Positions 45,483-53,254 of a stretch of 64,000 nt of DNA are shown here, one piece after another (the first letter of the stretch is position 1; every line of letters starts with the position of its first letter). This stretch comes from Rhodonellum psychrophilum GCM71 = DSM 17998 (GTDB lineage: Bacteria; Bacteroidota; Bacteroidia; Cytophagales; Cyclobacteriaceae), in the NCBI RefSeq assembly GCF_000381545.1, contig NZ_KB906674.1, positions 25,276 to 89,275 on the forward strand, given 5' to 3'. The notes beneath the pieces were generated by a model, which worked only from the letters and a program-made list of their open reading frames with translations, was not told the origin of the DNA and did no database searches. Made by a program: the position numbers and the translations under genes.

Positions 45483-46467
45483 CTTTTTGATATCCGTGGT
45501 CGTCCCCTGTTACAATGAAGCCGAAAATATTCCGGTTTTACTGAACCGAATGAAAAACACATTGGAGGGATATTGCTATGAAATCATTCTGGTCAATGAC
45601 GGAAGCACCGACCCTACCCAGCAGGTAATAGACATTGTATCCCTGAAGGATTCGAGGATTTCTTACCTCAGTTTTTCCAAAAACTTTGGGCATCAGGCTG
45701 CCCTCAAGGCGGGAATAGATCACGCTAAAGGCAACTGCATAGTCACCATAGATGCAGATTTGCAAAAACCGCCGGAGGTAATTCCTGAAATGATCGTCTT
45801 ATGGCAAGAAGGTAACGATATTGTCACTGCAGTAAGCAAAAACCAAGGGCAACCATTAGTACTCAAGCGATGGACATCCTCAGTATATTACAAGGTTCTA
45901 TCCTGGCTGGCCGATCATCAAATAGTAAAAAATGGAGCGGATTTTCGGTTGATTGACAGAAAAGTGGCTGACATTATTCGAGATATCAAAACTGAAAACC
46001 TATATCTGAGAGGAATTTTTTCATGGATCGGTTATAAGCAGGCCATTATCTGTTACAAGGAGGAAGGAAGACATGCAGGTAGGACGAAATACAGCTTAAT
46101 TAACATGTTGAACCTAGCAAGTAACGGCATCACTTCTACAAGTATCAAGCCTTTACGGTTTGCCCTTGCAGCAGGGTTGTTTTTTGCATTCGTCGCATTT
46201 TCCTATGGCCTATATTCAATTATCATGGTATGGCTGGGAAAGACAGTCCCAGGCTGGGCCTCTGTGGTAGCCAGCGTAATGTTTCTGTCCGGAGTACAAC
46301 TGATGGTCTTGGGCGTAATAGGAGAATATATTGGTAAAATATACAGGGAGGTCACACACCGACCCGCCTATCTTGTTTCCAAAACCAATATTTTCCGTCC
46401 CTCCGTAAATCCCAAGGAGAATAACCTTACTTCGGACCCAATAGAAAGGAGGCCGGTCATGACTTGA
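45475..46467 (+). CDS. GT2 polyprenyl-phosphate sugar synthase (DPM/GtrB-like)
   Basis: A 330-residue GT-A enzyme: ISVVVPCYNEAENIPVLL, LVNDGSTDPT, acidic motif TIDADLQKPPE with D93-A-D95, and two C-terminal TM helices (ALAAGLFFAFVAFSYGLYSI; VMFLSGVQLMVLGVIGEYIG). It should load a sugar onto undecaprenyl phosphate at the inner membrane, supplying the overlapping GT-C enzyme. Its 3' end is repeated in decayed form at 48.2, 50.2, 51.8 and 53.3 kb, so it is the parent of those fragments. Confidence 0.9.
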   Translation: MNDFLISVVVPCYNEAENIPVLLNRMKNTLEGYCYEIILVNDGSTDPTQQVIDIVSLKDSRISYLSFSKNFGHQAALKAGIDHAKGNCIVTIDADLQKPPEVIPEMIVLWQEGNDIVTAVSKNQGQPLVLKRWTSSVYYKVLSWLADHQIVKNGADFRLIDRKVADIIRDIKTENLYLRGIFSWIGYKQAIICYKEEGRHAGRTKYSLINMLNLASNGITSTSIKPLRFALAAGLFFAFVAFSYGLYSIIMVWLGKTVPGWASVVASVMFLSGVQLMVLGVIGEYIGKIYREVTHRPAYLVSKTNIFRPSVNPKENNLTSDPIERRPVMT

Positions 46468-46570
46468 TTTTTGCCTTAATTTTAGCTTTTCTAAACATAG
46501 AAAACCCAAACGTTAGTGGTAACGAAATCACCATAATTCTTAAAAAAAATTTAAATTAAACTTAATAAAA

Positions 46571-46861
46571 ATGAAAACAAAAGTAAACAAAATCGCAAAA
46601 GTAGTAGCAATGGGGGTATTCTTTATGGCGTTGTTCTTTAACGTGAAGGTGAGCTTGGATGATCCTTTTATACATTTAGATAATTTGGTAATCGCACAAA
46701 CTAACTCTTCTTCTTTCCAAAATTGTAATAGTCCTAGCCCGAAAGGATGTTGGAACACGATATCCACTAGGGTTGGGTATCCGGCTATGTATTGCGGATC
46801 ATGCACATACGTACCAAATAGTGCGGGTTCCGGTAGTACAAGTACCTGCTGGGGTTGTTAA
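46571..46861 (+). CDS. NVEALA-like secreted Cys-rich peptide, unit 1
   Basis: 96 residues. Leader: basic start MKTKVNKIAKVVAMG, hydrophobic VFFMALFFNVKVSL, then DDPFIHLDNLVIAQT. The tail of about 52 residues is rich in Ser, Gly, Asn and Pro and has six Cys (QNC, KGC, YCGSC, TCWGC). The leader resembles the Bacteroidetes NVEALA family (hydrophobic segment, FNV-S, then a motif ending in Ala), and cleavage after the Ala of VIAQ is plausible. It starts 104 bp after the GT2 stop, the same spacing as unit 3. Confidence 0.8.
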   Translation: MKTKVNKIAKVVAMGVFFMALFFNVKVSLDDPFIHLDNLVIAQTNSSSFQNCNSPSPKGCWNTISTRVGYPAMYCGSCTYVPNSAGSGSTSTCWGC

Positions 46862-46897
46862 TCAGTACATACGTACTGATTTTATACTCTCAAAACC

Positions 46898-46923
46898 CCT
46901 GTCTTGCCTTTACTCAAGACAGG
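46898..46923 (+). promoter_or_regulatory. Intercistronic hairpin, unit 1
   Basis: CCTGTCTTG (46898-46906) pairs perfectly with CAAGACAGG (46915-46923). An additional 8-bp hairpin ATCAGTAC/GTACTGAT (46861-46880) starts at the peptide stop. There is no strong T-run. The hairpin ends 45 bp before the lipoprotein gene. Confidence 0.8.
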
Positions 46924-46968
46924 TGATTTTAATATTATTATTTAATAAATTTTTAATAATTATAAAAG

Positions 46969-48090
46969 ATGAATAAAATCATTTACACATTAGTAGCAAC
47001 ATTCGCATTACTAGCTTTATTGAGTTGTAATACCGATAAATTAGACAATCAAACATACATGATTCTGGATTCTGTGGAATATGTCCAAGAATTCCCAAAA
47101 GAATTTGTACTCCAAAACAAGAAGGATACAGGTATAGACATAGTAGGAGTTTGGGATTTTGTTATTCAAGACAGTATTATGATTTTATCTACCAGAAAAA
47201 ATAATGGCAATTGGAAAATTTTTTCTCTTCCTGAACTCCATCATTTGGGTGACTTTTTAAATATTGGAGACGGACCACTAGAACTTTCTTCATCTCCAAG
47301 TGTATCAGATAAAATGAAGTTAACTAAGGAAAACGGCACTTTACAAGCTTATATATATGATTTTGAATATGGCAAGTTGTTAAAGCTGGATGTTTATAAG
47401 TCTATACAACATAAGGAATTATTTATATCTCTTATTAACGATTCTCTGCCACAATATTTATTTGATTTTATAGTGATTGATAGCAATACATATTTTTGTA
47501 AAGAGATAGGTGATATGGAAACCCAACAACTCAGATATATAAATAATGAAGGAAACCGAACCATGAACTATACAATGGAAAAACTCAATTTATCCTCAGT
47601 AACAAGTGGTATGAACTATAATATTTTGTCAACAATGACTAAATTAAGTGAGCAACACAAAATAATTGTTGAAATGCATTTTGGGCTAAATTACATTAAT
47701 CTCTATTCACTCGATGGTTTATTTGAAAAAACAATTTGTTTGGAAGGAAAATTAGACAATATAAGATTAATTGAGAATTTGGTTTGGGATGAAAGAATAT
47801 TTAGATTTTCTGATATTCGGGTGTATGATGAATTTTTCGGCGTATTATATATCAATGAAGAGGAGCAAATATATCAAAAATCAAGAAAAAAATTACCCTC
47901 CATTCTTCTATTTGATTGGAATGGAAAGCCTATAGTAAAATTAAAATTGCCAAATTTTATTTCCTCCTTCGACATCGATTTTATCCAAAATGAACTTTAC
48001 ACCTTCGATATTCAATCTGATCAATTTTTCAAATTTGATTTAAGTGATATTTTAACGGAGTTGAAAAGTAATAAAACAAGATCCAATTAG
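46969..48090 (+). CDS. Beta-propeller-like lipoprotein (TolB-like/BF3164-type), unit 1
   Basis: A 373-residue protein with lipobox LALLSC at the N-terminus. The body has repeated beta strands without a catalytic motif. The end SILLFDWNGKPIVKLKLPNF followed by ISSFDID...NELYTFD is characteristic of the TolB-like six-bladed propeller lipoproteins of Bacteroidetes. It is AT-rich and divergent from the other three lipoproteins of the array. It is likely surface- or periplasm-anchored and a candidate partner of the peptide encoded upstream. Confidence 0.75.
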   Translation: MNKIIYTLVATFALLALLSCNTDKLDNQTYMILDSVEYVQEFPKEFVLQNKKDTGIDIVGVWDFVIQDSIMILSTRKNNGNWKIFSLPELHHLGDFLNIGDGPLELSSSPSVSDKMKLTKENGTLQAYIYDFEYGKLLKLDVYKSIQHKELFISLINDSLPQYLFDFIVIDSNTYFCKEIGDMETQQLRYINNEGNRTMNYTMEKLNLSSVTSGMNYNILSTMTKLSEQHKIIVEMHFGLNYINLYSLDGLFEKTICLEGKLDNIRLIENLVWDERIFRFSDIRVYDEFFGVLYINEEEQIYQKSRKKLPSILLFDWNGKPIVKLKLPNFISSFDIDFIQNELYTFDIQSDQFFKFDLSDILTELKSNKTRSN

Positions 48091-48159
48091 TCTTCAAAAA
48101 AAACTGTCGGTAAAAAATACGTTCGGCATTGGATTATGTTATTTTACCTGAACCGATAG

Positions 48160-48402
48160 TGTTAATGGGAAGGAACTTCTAGAGAGGGCTGCGCCTCTGT
48201 CGTAGCCAATGTAATGTTCCTTTCCGGTGTCCAACTGATTGTCCTGGGGGTTATCGGAGAATATATAGGAAAAATATACCGGGAGGTCACACAACGACCA
48301 ACTTATCTTGTTTCAAAAATCAATATTTCCAACCCGTCCAGAAATCGCAAGGCGAATAAACTTACTTTGGACGTAAAAGAAAGGAGGTCGGCCATGACTT
48401 GA
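48160..48402 (+). pseudogene. Decayed GT2 3' fragment (copy A)
   Basis: From about 48190 the DNA follows the GT2 gene at 46255-46467, encoding MFLSGVQLIVLGVIGEYIGK, IYREVTQRPTYLVSKINI, ending RRSAMT and a stop at the same place as the parent (RRPVMT). The 5' two thirds and the catalytic domain are missing. It lies directly before peptide unit 2. Confidence 0.85.
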
Positions 48403-48508
48403 TCCAATTGATTTTTGGCATTCTTCAGGATGTAGAAAGCCGGAACCTTGGGTGGAAACGGCATACCACAACAATTGAAAATCAATCATTAAATTAAACA
48501 TGAGAAAA

Positions 48509-48799
48509 ATGAAATCAAAAATAAACAAAATCACAAAAGCAGTCGCAATAGGGATATTCTTTATGGCACTTTTCTTTAATGTAAAGGTGAGCTTGGAGGA
48601 TCCTTTTATCAAAATAGACAATGCTGTAATGGCTCAAACTAGTAGCGGGAACTGTACATCTCCAAATGCAGATAACTGTCCAGGAGGTGCCTGCTGTTAT
48701 GAGGGATACTTTGGTGGACAAACTCAAAGCTGCTGTACTGCTTGTTGTCCAGGTCTACTTAGATCTCGGTGCGACTCATCAGGATGTCAATGTGTTTAG
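48509..48799 (+). CDS. NVEALA-like secreted Cys-rich peptide, unit 2
   Basis: 96 residues from the ATG at 48509 (three codons longer from 48500). Leader MKSKINKITKAVAIGIFFMA, LFFNVKVSLEDPFIKIDN, AVMAQT is nearly the same as in units 1 and 3. The tail has eleven Cys, including four CC or close pairs (ACCYEG, SCCTACCPG, then RC, GC, QC), a pattern suggesting several disulphides or metal binding. The tail shares almost nothing with units 1 and 3. Confidence 0.82.
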   Translation: MKSKINKITKAVAIGIFFMALFFNVKVSLEDPFIKIDNAVMAQTSSGNCTSPNADNCPGGACCYEGYFGGQTQSCCTACCPGLLRSRCDSSGCQCV

Positions 48800-48802
48800 T
48801 GA

Positions 48803-48842
48803 AAATAGCTCATCTTTTACTTTGTTGGAAGATGAGCTATTT
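48803..48842 (+). promoter_or_regulatory. Intercistronic hairpin, unit 2
   Basis: A perfect 14-bp stem AAATAGCTCATCTT (48803-48816) / AAGATGAGCTATTT (48829-48842), loop of 12 nt, starting 4 bp after the peptide stop and ending 31 bp before the lipoprotein gene. It has no T-run. Confidence 0.85.
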
Positions 48843-48873
48843 GTTACAATTAAATTATTAATATAAATGATAT

Positions 48874-50073
48874 ATGAAAATAAAAAACGGACTCATTCTA
48901 GCAACTTGCATATTGGGATTTTTGGGCTGCGGGAAAGAAAACAATATTTCTGAAAACACTTTGTTTATCAACCCCAATACAGCCCTTCCATCAATAAACC
49001 TTTCAACGCTAACGGATACTATATCCTATATCCGACTAGAAACAAACGAAGAAAGTATAATAGGTAAAGCCCATGAAATAGTGATCAAAGAAAAATTCCT
49101 CTATGTAAGAGATGTGGACCAACAAGCCATTCTAATTTTTGACCTGAAGGGAAAATTTATTTCAAAACTTCAGAAAAAAGGAGATGGTCCTGATCAATAC
49201 ATGAGAATGGAAAGATTCATGGTTGACGAGCAAGAAAATTATATTGATGTTTTTGACTTTAGAGGAAATAACTCGAGAATAATCAAATATGCTCTTCCTG
49301 ATTTTGAGATTATCAAGGAAATTCCTTTGTATCTACCACTTGCAAATTCGATGAGAAAGGAAAAAGAGAAAAACATCTACTACTTTTCCTCACAACAGCT
49401 GGAGAACCAAATCGGCAATGAATCGGTAAATGCAGATATAATAGCATTCAAAGAAGGTCAACCTCCAGTCGCATTATTCAGTAAAAAAATCAGAAGTCAT
49501 GGATCGTCATTCTCACCAAACACCGAAAGTATGACAACAAATAGAAATGGGGATATATTTGCTTCCTTGATGTACAATACTACATTTTTTCAACTTTCAG
49601 GCATGCAGGCTAATCCCGTCCTTACCATAGACTTCGAAGGGTACGGAATAGACAACTCCATTGGGTTAAAAAATATCGAAGAACAAAAAAACTATCTCAA
49701 CAATGAAACCGAAGGATTAGCTTCGTTCCCGGTGCTAAATATCTTCGATTCAGACATTATCGCATTTTCATACTATTTCAAAACAGGCATTAGAAATCAT
49801 CTGCACCATTATATTCATTTTAAAAAAACAGATCAAATTTTCCACACGAGAGATATTGTAAATGATTTAACAACGTATCCGGACAAAGTATATTTAAGCT
49901 CCTACTTCTATGCTGTCAATCATGAAGTATTGCATGGTGATTATCTAGTAGATATTGTTTTACCTTGGCATACAAATGAAGGAAAAATAATTGAAATCCC
50001 CGGGGTTGGAACTGTCCAGCCGGAGGATAATCCGGTCATTCTGCTGATGAGGCTCAAAGAGGAATATCGATGA
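48874..50073 (+). CDS. Six-bladed beta-propeller lipoprotein, unit 2
   Basis: A 399-residue protein. Lipobox ILGFLGC. It has LTDTISYIRLETNEESIIG and KEKFLYVRDVDQQAILIFDLKG, then ISKLQKKGDGPDQYMRMERF, the standard opening of the Bacteroidetes six-bladed propeller (DUF4934/DUF5128-like) lipoproteins. No catalytic residues are visible. It is of a different subfamily from the unit 1 and unit 3/4 lipoproteins. It is likely an exported binding protein coupled to the upstream peptide. Confidence 0.85.
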   Translation: MKIKNGLILATCILGFLGCGKENNISENTLFINPNTALPSINLSTLTDTISYIRLETNEESIIGKAHEIVIKEKFLYVRDVDQQAILIFDLKGKFISKLQKKGDGPDQYMRMERFMVDEQENYIDVFDFRGNNSRIIKYALPDFEIIKEIPLYLPLANSMRKEKEKNIYYFSSQQLENQIGNESVNADIIAFKEGQPPVALFSKKIRSHGSSFSPNTESMTTNRNGDIFASLMYNTTFFQLSGMQANPVLTIDFEGYGIDNSIGLKNIEEQKNYLNNETEGLASFPVLNIFDSDIIAFSYYFKTGIRNHLHHYIHFKKTDQIFHTRDIVNDLTTYPDKVYLSSYFYAVNHEVLHGDYLVDIVLPWHTNEGKIIEIPGVGTVQPEDNPVILLMRLKEEYR

Positions 50074-50144
50074 AAAATGATACTAATTCATTTTCCTCCT
50101 TACAAATTTTGAAAAACCCATATTATGAGCACGTCCGAATACAA

Positions 50145-50199
50145 GAATAATAACAGCTTTACTTCGGACCCAATAGAAAGGAGGCCGGTTATGACTTGA
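50145..50199 (+). pseudogene. Decayed GT2 3' tail (copy B) and start of a long direct repeat
   Basis: TTACTTCGGACCCAATAGAA and the following bases to the TGA at 50197-50199 repeat the last 14 codons of the GT2 gene almost exactly. The match with 46425-46670 then continues through the 103-bp spacer and into the peptide leader, to about 50400. This is a recent segmental duplication. Confidence 0.88.
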
Positions 50200-50302
50200 T
50201 CTTTGCCTTAATTTTAGCTTTTCTGAACATAGAAAACCCAAACGTCAGCGGGAACGAAATTTCCACAATTCTTAAAAAAAATTTAAATTAAACTTAATAA
50301 AA

Positions 50303-50563
50303 ATGAACACGAAATTAAACAAAATCGCAAAAACGGTTGCTATGGGGATTTTCTTTATGGCTTTGTTCTTAAATGTGAAATTCACATTGGAAAACCCCTT
50401 TATCACCATAGATAATGCTGCTTTGGCACAGTCTAGTTCGAGTAGTGGTGGTGGAGAAAGTTGGATTTGTTGTAAATCTAATAGTGAAGGTTGCGGCACA
50501 TATGATGGTTCTATGTGGTTTGACCGAGATTATAGATTATTTAGTAGCTCAACCTGCCCTTAA
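50303..50563 (+). CDS. NVEALA-like secreted peptide, unit 3
   Basis: 86 residues. Leader MNTKLNKIAKTVAMGIFFMA, LFLNVKFTLENPFITIDN, AALAQS. The tail of about 42 residues begins SSSSSGGGESWICC and has four Cys, ending SSSTCP. The spacer from the GT2 remnant stop is 104 bp, the same as from the intact GT2 to unit 1. The tail is Ser-rich, which would suit O-glycosylation, but no modification can be shown from sequence. Confidence 0.8.
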   Translation: MNTKLNKIAKTVAMGIFFMALFLNVKFTLENPFITIDNAALAQSSSSSGGGESWICCKSNSEGCGTYDGSMWFDRDYRLFSSSTCP

Positions 50564-50577
50564 TTACACTTTTAAAC

Positions 50578-50613
50578 GTCCTAGTTGACCAAATTTAAAA
50601 GGTCAACTAGGAC
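50578..50613 (+). promoter_or_regulatory. Intercistronic hairpin, unit 3
   Basis: A perfect 13-bp stem GTCCTAGTTGACC (50578-50590) / GGTCAACTAGGAC (50601-50613) with a 10-nt AT loop. It ends 38 bp before the lipoprotein gene, and seven A follow rather than T. Confidence 0.87.
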
Positions 50614-50651
50614 CTCAAAAAAATTATTTATAATTGAATTGCTTTTTAAAG

Positions 50652-51725
50652 ATGAAAACCAAAATACAAATTTCTATACTGTTCTTGACTTTTTGTATGT
50701 CATGTAATGATGATTTATTATATGAAACTGATATTGTATTAGATGAAAAAAAAATAAAAGTGATTAATATAAATTCTTTGAAATACGATTTCAAGGAATT
50801 TATAGATCCTTGGAAAGTGGAGATGATAGGGGAACATCTGATAGTCCTGGAAGATCGAAGAATTTCACCCGAGCTACCTCTAATCCACATAATAGATATT
50901 AATAATTGGAGATATTTTAAATCTAAAGGAGTTATTGGATTTGGACCTGGAGAAATCCCAAGCACAACACTTATAGAAAAAGGATTTGATGACAATACTT
51001 TTTTTGTTTATAGCTCAATGGATAAAGTCTTATCAAAATTTAATATAAACGATAGTAGTCGATATTCAATAGATCAGTTTAAACAGCCTGGTGATGTAAA
51101 TTCCATAATTAAAATGTTTCCTCTTACCGACAGCACCTATATTGGAATTTCAACTAATGATTCCAGTAAAATTATTGAGTTTGATAAAGAGGGAAAGCGA
51201 ATAGCAGAATACGGAGAGTGGCAAAAAATGCAAAAGCATAAAGAATTTAGCAATTTTAACCATTTTGTATTGAATCAAGGTTGGTTTAAGGGAGATAGAG
51301 AACTGGGCATTTACGTAAAAGCCTGTATTTTTAGAGATAGGTTGGAAATTTTTGATTATAAATCCAAGGGATTCAAAGTCATTGACGGGCCAGATCTTAA
51401 TTTACCGGAATTTGAAAATTATGGTCCAAATGTTCCTTTAAATATTCCAATCAGTAACCCTTTCAGATATAGGGATGTGTCGTTTTCAACTCGCCATATT
51501 TATGCGCTTTATGGAGGGATTAATGACCAGGCAATTAGAGAAACGGGAGAAATAGCAAGAAAAATTTATGTTTTTTCTCATAGCGGCGAGCCATTGGCAA
51601 AGCTTAACTTAGATAGGTCGATCCAGGGACTCGTCATAAATGAGAAAAAAAGAGAGATTTATGGCCTGACAAACGATGAAGATCCTGGAATAGCTGTATT
51701 TAAAATTCCCCCAGGAGTTTTCTAA
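50652..51725 (+). CDS. Beta-propeller-like lipoprotein, unit 3
   Basis: About 357 residues. Lipobox TFCMSC followed by NDD. It is a close paralogue of unit 4. Shared blocks are LPLIHI, IGFGPGE, NQGWFKGD, FRDRLEIFD, NIPISNPFRYRDV, IYALYGG and the identical ending DEDPGIAVF-x2-PPGVF. It is of the TolB-like propeller type with no catalytic motif. ATG 50652 starts the signal peptide. Confidence 0.8.
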   Translation: MKTKIQISILFLTFCMSCNDDLLYETDIVLDEKKIKVININSLKYDFKEFIDPWKVEMIGEHLIVLEDRRISPELPLIHIIDINNWRYFKSKGVIGFGPGEIPSTTLIEKGFDDNTFFVYSSMDKVLSKFNINDSSRYSIDQFKQPGDVNSIIKMFPLTDSTYIGISTNDSSKIIEFDKEGKRIAEYGEWQKMQKHKEFSNFNHFVLNQGWFKGDRELGIYVKACIFRDRLEIFDYKSKGFKVIDGPDLNLPEFENYGPNVPLNIPISNPFRYRDVSFSTRHIYALYGGINDQAIRETGEIARKIYVFSHSGEPLAKLNLDRSIQGLVINEKKREIYGLTNDEDPGIAVFKIPPGVF

Positions 51726-51744
51726 ATTTGAAAAAAGATGCTTA

Positions 51745-51979
51745 TCATTCGGTTATGGCTATTACCATTGTGTTTCTGGGAAGGAAAGCTCACGGATGGG
51801 CATTCATGGTAGCCAGTGTAGTGTTTCTGTCCGGAGTACAATTGATTGTCTAAGGGGTGATCAGGGAATATAAGTGAAATATACCGGAGGTTATCCAACG
51901 ACCTACTTATCTTGTTTCAAAATCAAATATTTACAACTTGTCCGGAAATCAAAAGGAGAAAAATCTTACACTGGACGTT
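51745..51979 (+). pseudogene. Decayed GT2 3' fragment (copy C)
   Basis: It follows the GT2 gene from about 46205 to its end: TGGTAGCCAGTGTAGTGTTT, CTGTCCGGAGTACAATTGAT, then GTC TAA where the parent reads GTC TTG, plus single-base deletions further on. The nonsense change and frameshifts show it is dead. It joins directly to a remnant of a peptide tail. Confidence 0.82.
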
Positions 51980-51980
51980 T

Positions 51981-52079
51981 GGGTATGCAGTCAGGTCCAA
52001 GGTGTGGGCTGTGTCACAAAAGATGGATCCCTTCTTTCCTTGGGATCGCACCTATTATGGTGGATCATACTGTCCATAA
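51981..52079 (+). pseudogene. Remnant of a fourth peptide gene (tail only)
   Basis: No leader is present. One frame reads VCSQVQGVGCVTKDGSLLS. A shifted frame then reads YYGGSYCP and stops at 52077-52079, resembling the STCP end of unit 3. This looks like the variable tail of a peptide gene broken by a frameshift after a deletion joined it to the GT2 remnant. It occupies the exact place where the other units have a peptide. Confidence 0.6.
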
Positions 52080-52090
52080 ATCAATTACGG

Positions 52091-52119
52091 GATAGGGGGA
52101 GGTAAAACCTACCCCTATC
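52091..52119 (+). promoter_or_regulatory. Intercistronic hairpin, unit 4
   Basis: GATAGGGGGAGGT (52091-52103) pairs with ACCTACCCCTATC (52107-52119) with one mismatch and a 3-nt AAA loop. It starts 12 bp after the remnant peptide stop and ends 30 bp before the lipoprotein gene, the same layout as units 1 to 3. Confidence 0.82.
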
Positions 52120-52149
52120 ATTTAATCCACTTCGTAAAACATATCATCA

Positions 52150-53220
52150 ATGAAACCAACCTTCTTTAAACTACTGCTATATATATCTATATTTATTATT
52201 TCTTGCAATCCATCCCCAAAAAATGATACTGAATTTAATCCCGAAAAATTAGTGTCCTATTATTTAGTATCCGAAAAATCAGATAATTCCAACATTCTAA
52301 ATCCAAGGAGACTATTTAGTCAAGGTGGCTTTCTTTTTATCATCGAAGATTATCGAATGCCTCCAGATCTACCCTTAATCCATATTTTTAGAAAAGACCC
52401 AATAACTTACTTTAATTCGAAAGGGAAAATAGGATTTGGCCCATTGGAAGCCCAATCAGTTGAAGTCTATAATCCCGGACTTTCTGACAGCACATTCGTC
52501 ATGTACAGTGGTATGGATAGAAAATATATCGAATACCATATTTTTGACAGTTCCAGGCTTGGGATCAGGGAATTTAGAATACCTACTTCTGAAACCCCAC
52601 TGGGATCAATATACTTTTCACCGGATTCAACTTTCATCGGAATTCCCACATACGATGAAAACAAATTCGTGGAAATTAATCTTCAAGGAAAAAAGATCAA
52701 TGGATTTGGAAAGTGGGAACATGTCGAAGGAAAAAAAGAAATGTCTTATTTCCATCATTTTCATCTCAACCAAGGCTGGTTTAAGACTGATGATGACTTT
52801 AAATTGCTTGTAAATGCTTCAATATTCAGAGACCGATTGGAAATTTTTGACCTACAAACAAAAGAAATAAAAACCATTGACGGCCCATCCGCAGAGCTTC
52901 CCGAATTTAATTTTTATGAAGCCACTATGCCTCTGGATATTCCCATATCAAATCCTTTTAGATATCGTGATGTCTATATTTCCAATAAAAGGATTTATGC
53001 ATTGTACGGGGGTTTAAATGAAGCTCATTATAAGGAAACCAGCGAATTAGCTAAGAAAATATTTGTTTTTACCCGACAAGGTGAACCGATTCTCAAGTTT
53101 GATCTTGACAGGTCTGTCCACTCCATAGTAGTTGACGAAGAGCTAAATAAGATTTACGGATTAACCACTGATGAAGATCCGGGCATTGCTGTATTTAGAA
53201 TGCCACCTGGAGTTTTCTAA
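52150..53220 (+). CDS. Beta-propeller-like lipoprotein, unit 4
   Basis: A 356-residue protein. Lipobox FIISC. It is a paralogue of unit 3 along the whole length (LPLIHIFRKD, IGFGPLEAQ, HLNQGWFKTD, SIFRDRLEIFDLQ, LDIPISNPFRYRDVYIS, DEDPGIAVFRMPPGVF). The frame is intact although its peptide gene is degraded, so it is either still useful or recently orphaned. Likely exported and lipid-anchored. Confidence 0.8.
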   Translation: MKPTFFKLLLYISIFIISCNPSPKNDTEFNPEKLVSYYLVSEKSDNSNILNPRRLFSQGGFLFIIEDYRMPPDLPLIHIFRKDPITYFNSKGKIGFGPLEAQSVEVYNPGLSDSTFVMYSGMDRKYIEYHIFDSSRLGIREFRIPTSETPLGSIYFSPDSTFIGIPTYDENKFVEINLQGKKINGFGKWEHVEGKKEMSYFHHFHLNQGWFKTDDDFKLLVNASIFRDRLEIFDLQTKEIKTIDGPSAELPEFNFYEATMPLDIPISNPFRYRDVYISNKRIYALYGGLNEAHYKETSELAKKIFVFTRQGEPILKFDLDRSVHSIVVDEELNKIYGLTTDEDPGIAVFRMPPGVF

Positions 53221-53254
53221 ATTTGGAAGAAAGATGTATGGCATTCCGTTACAG

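Noticed and set aside
51874..52095. 73-codon plus-strand frame in unit 4 of the peptide array.
   Set aside because: It runs out of frame across the joint between the GT2 remnant and the peptide remnant, has no leader, and its product resembles neither.
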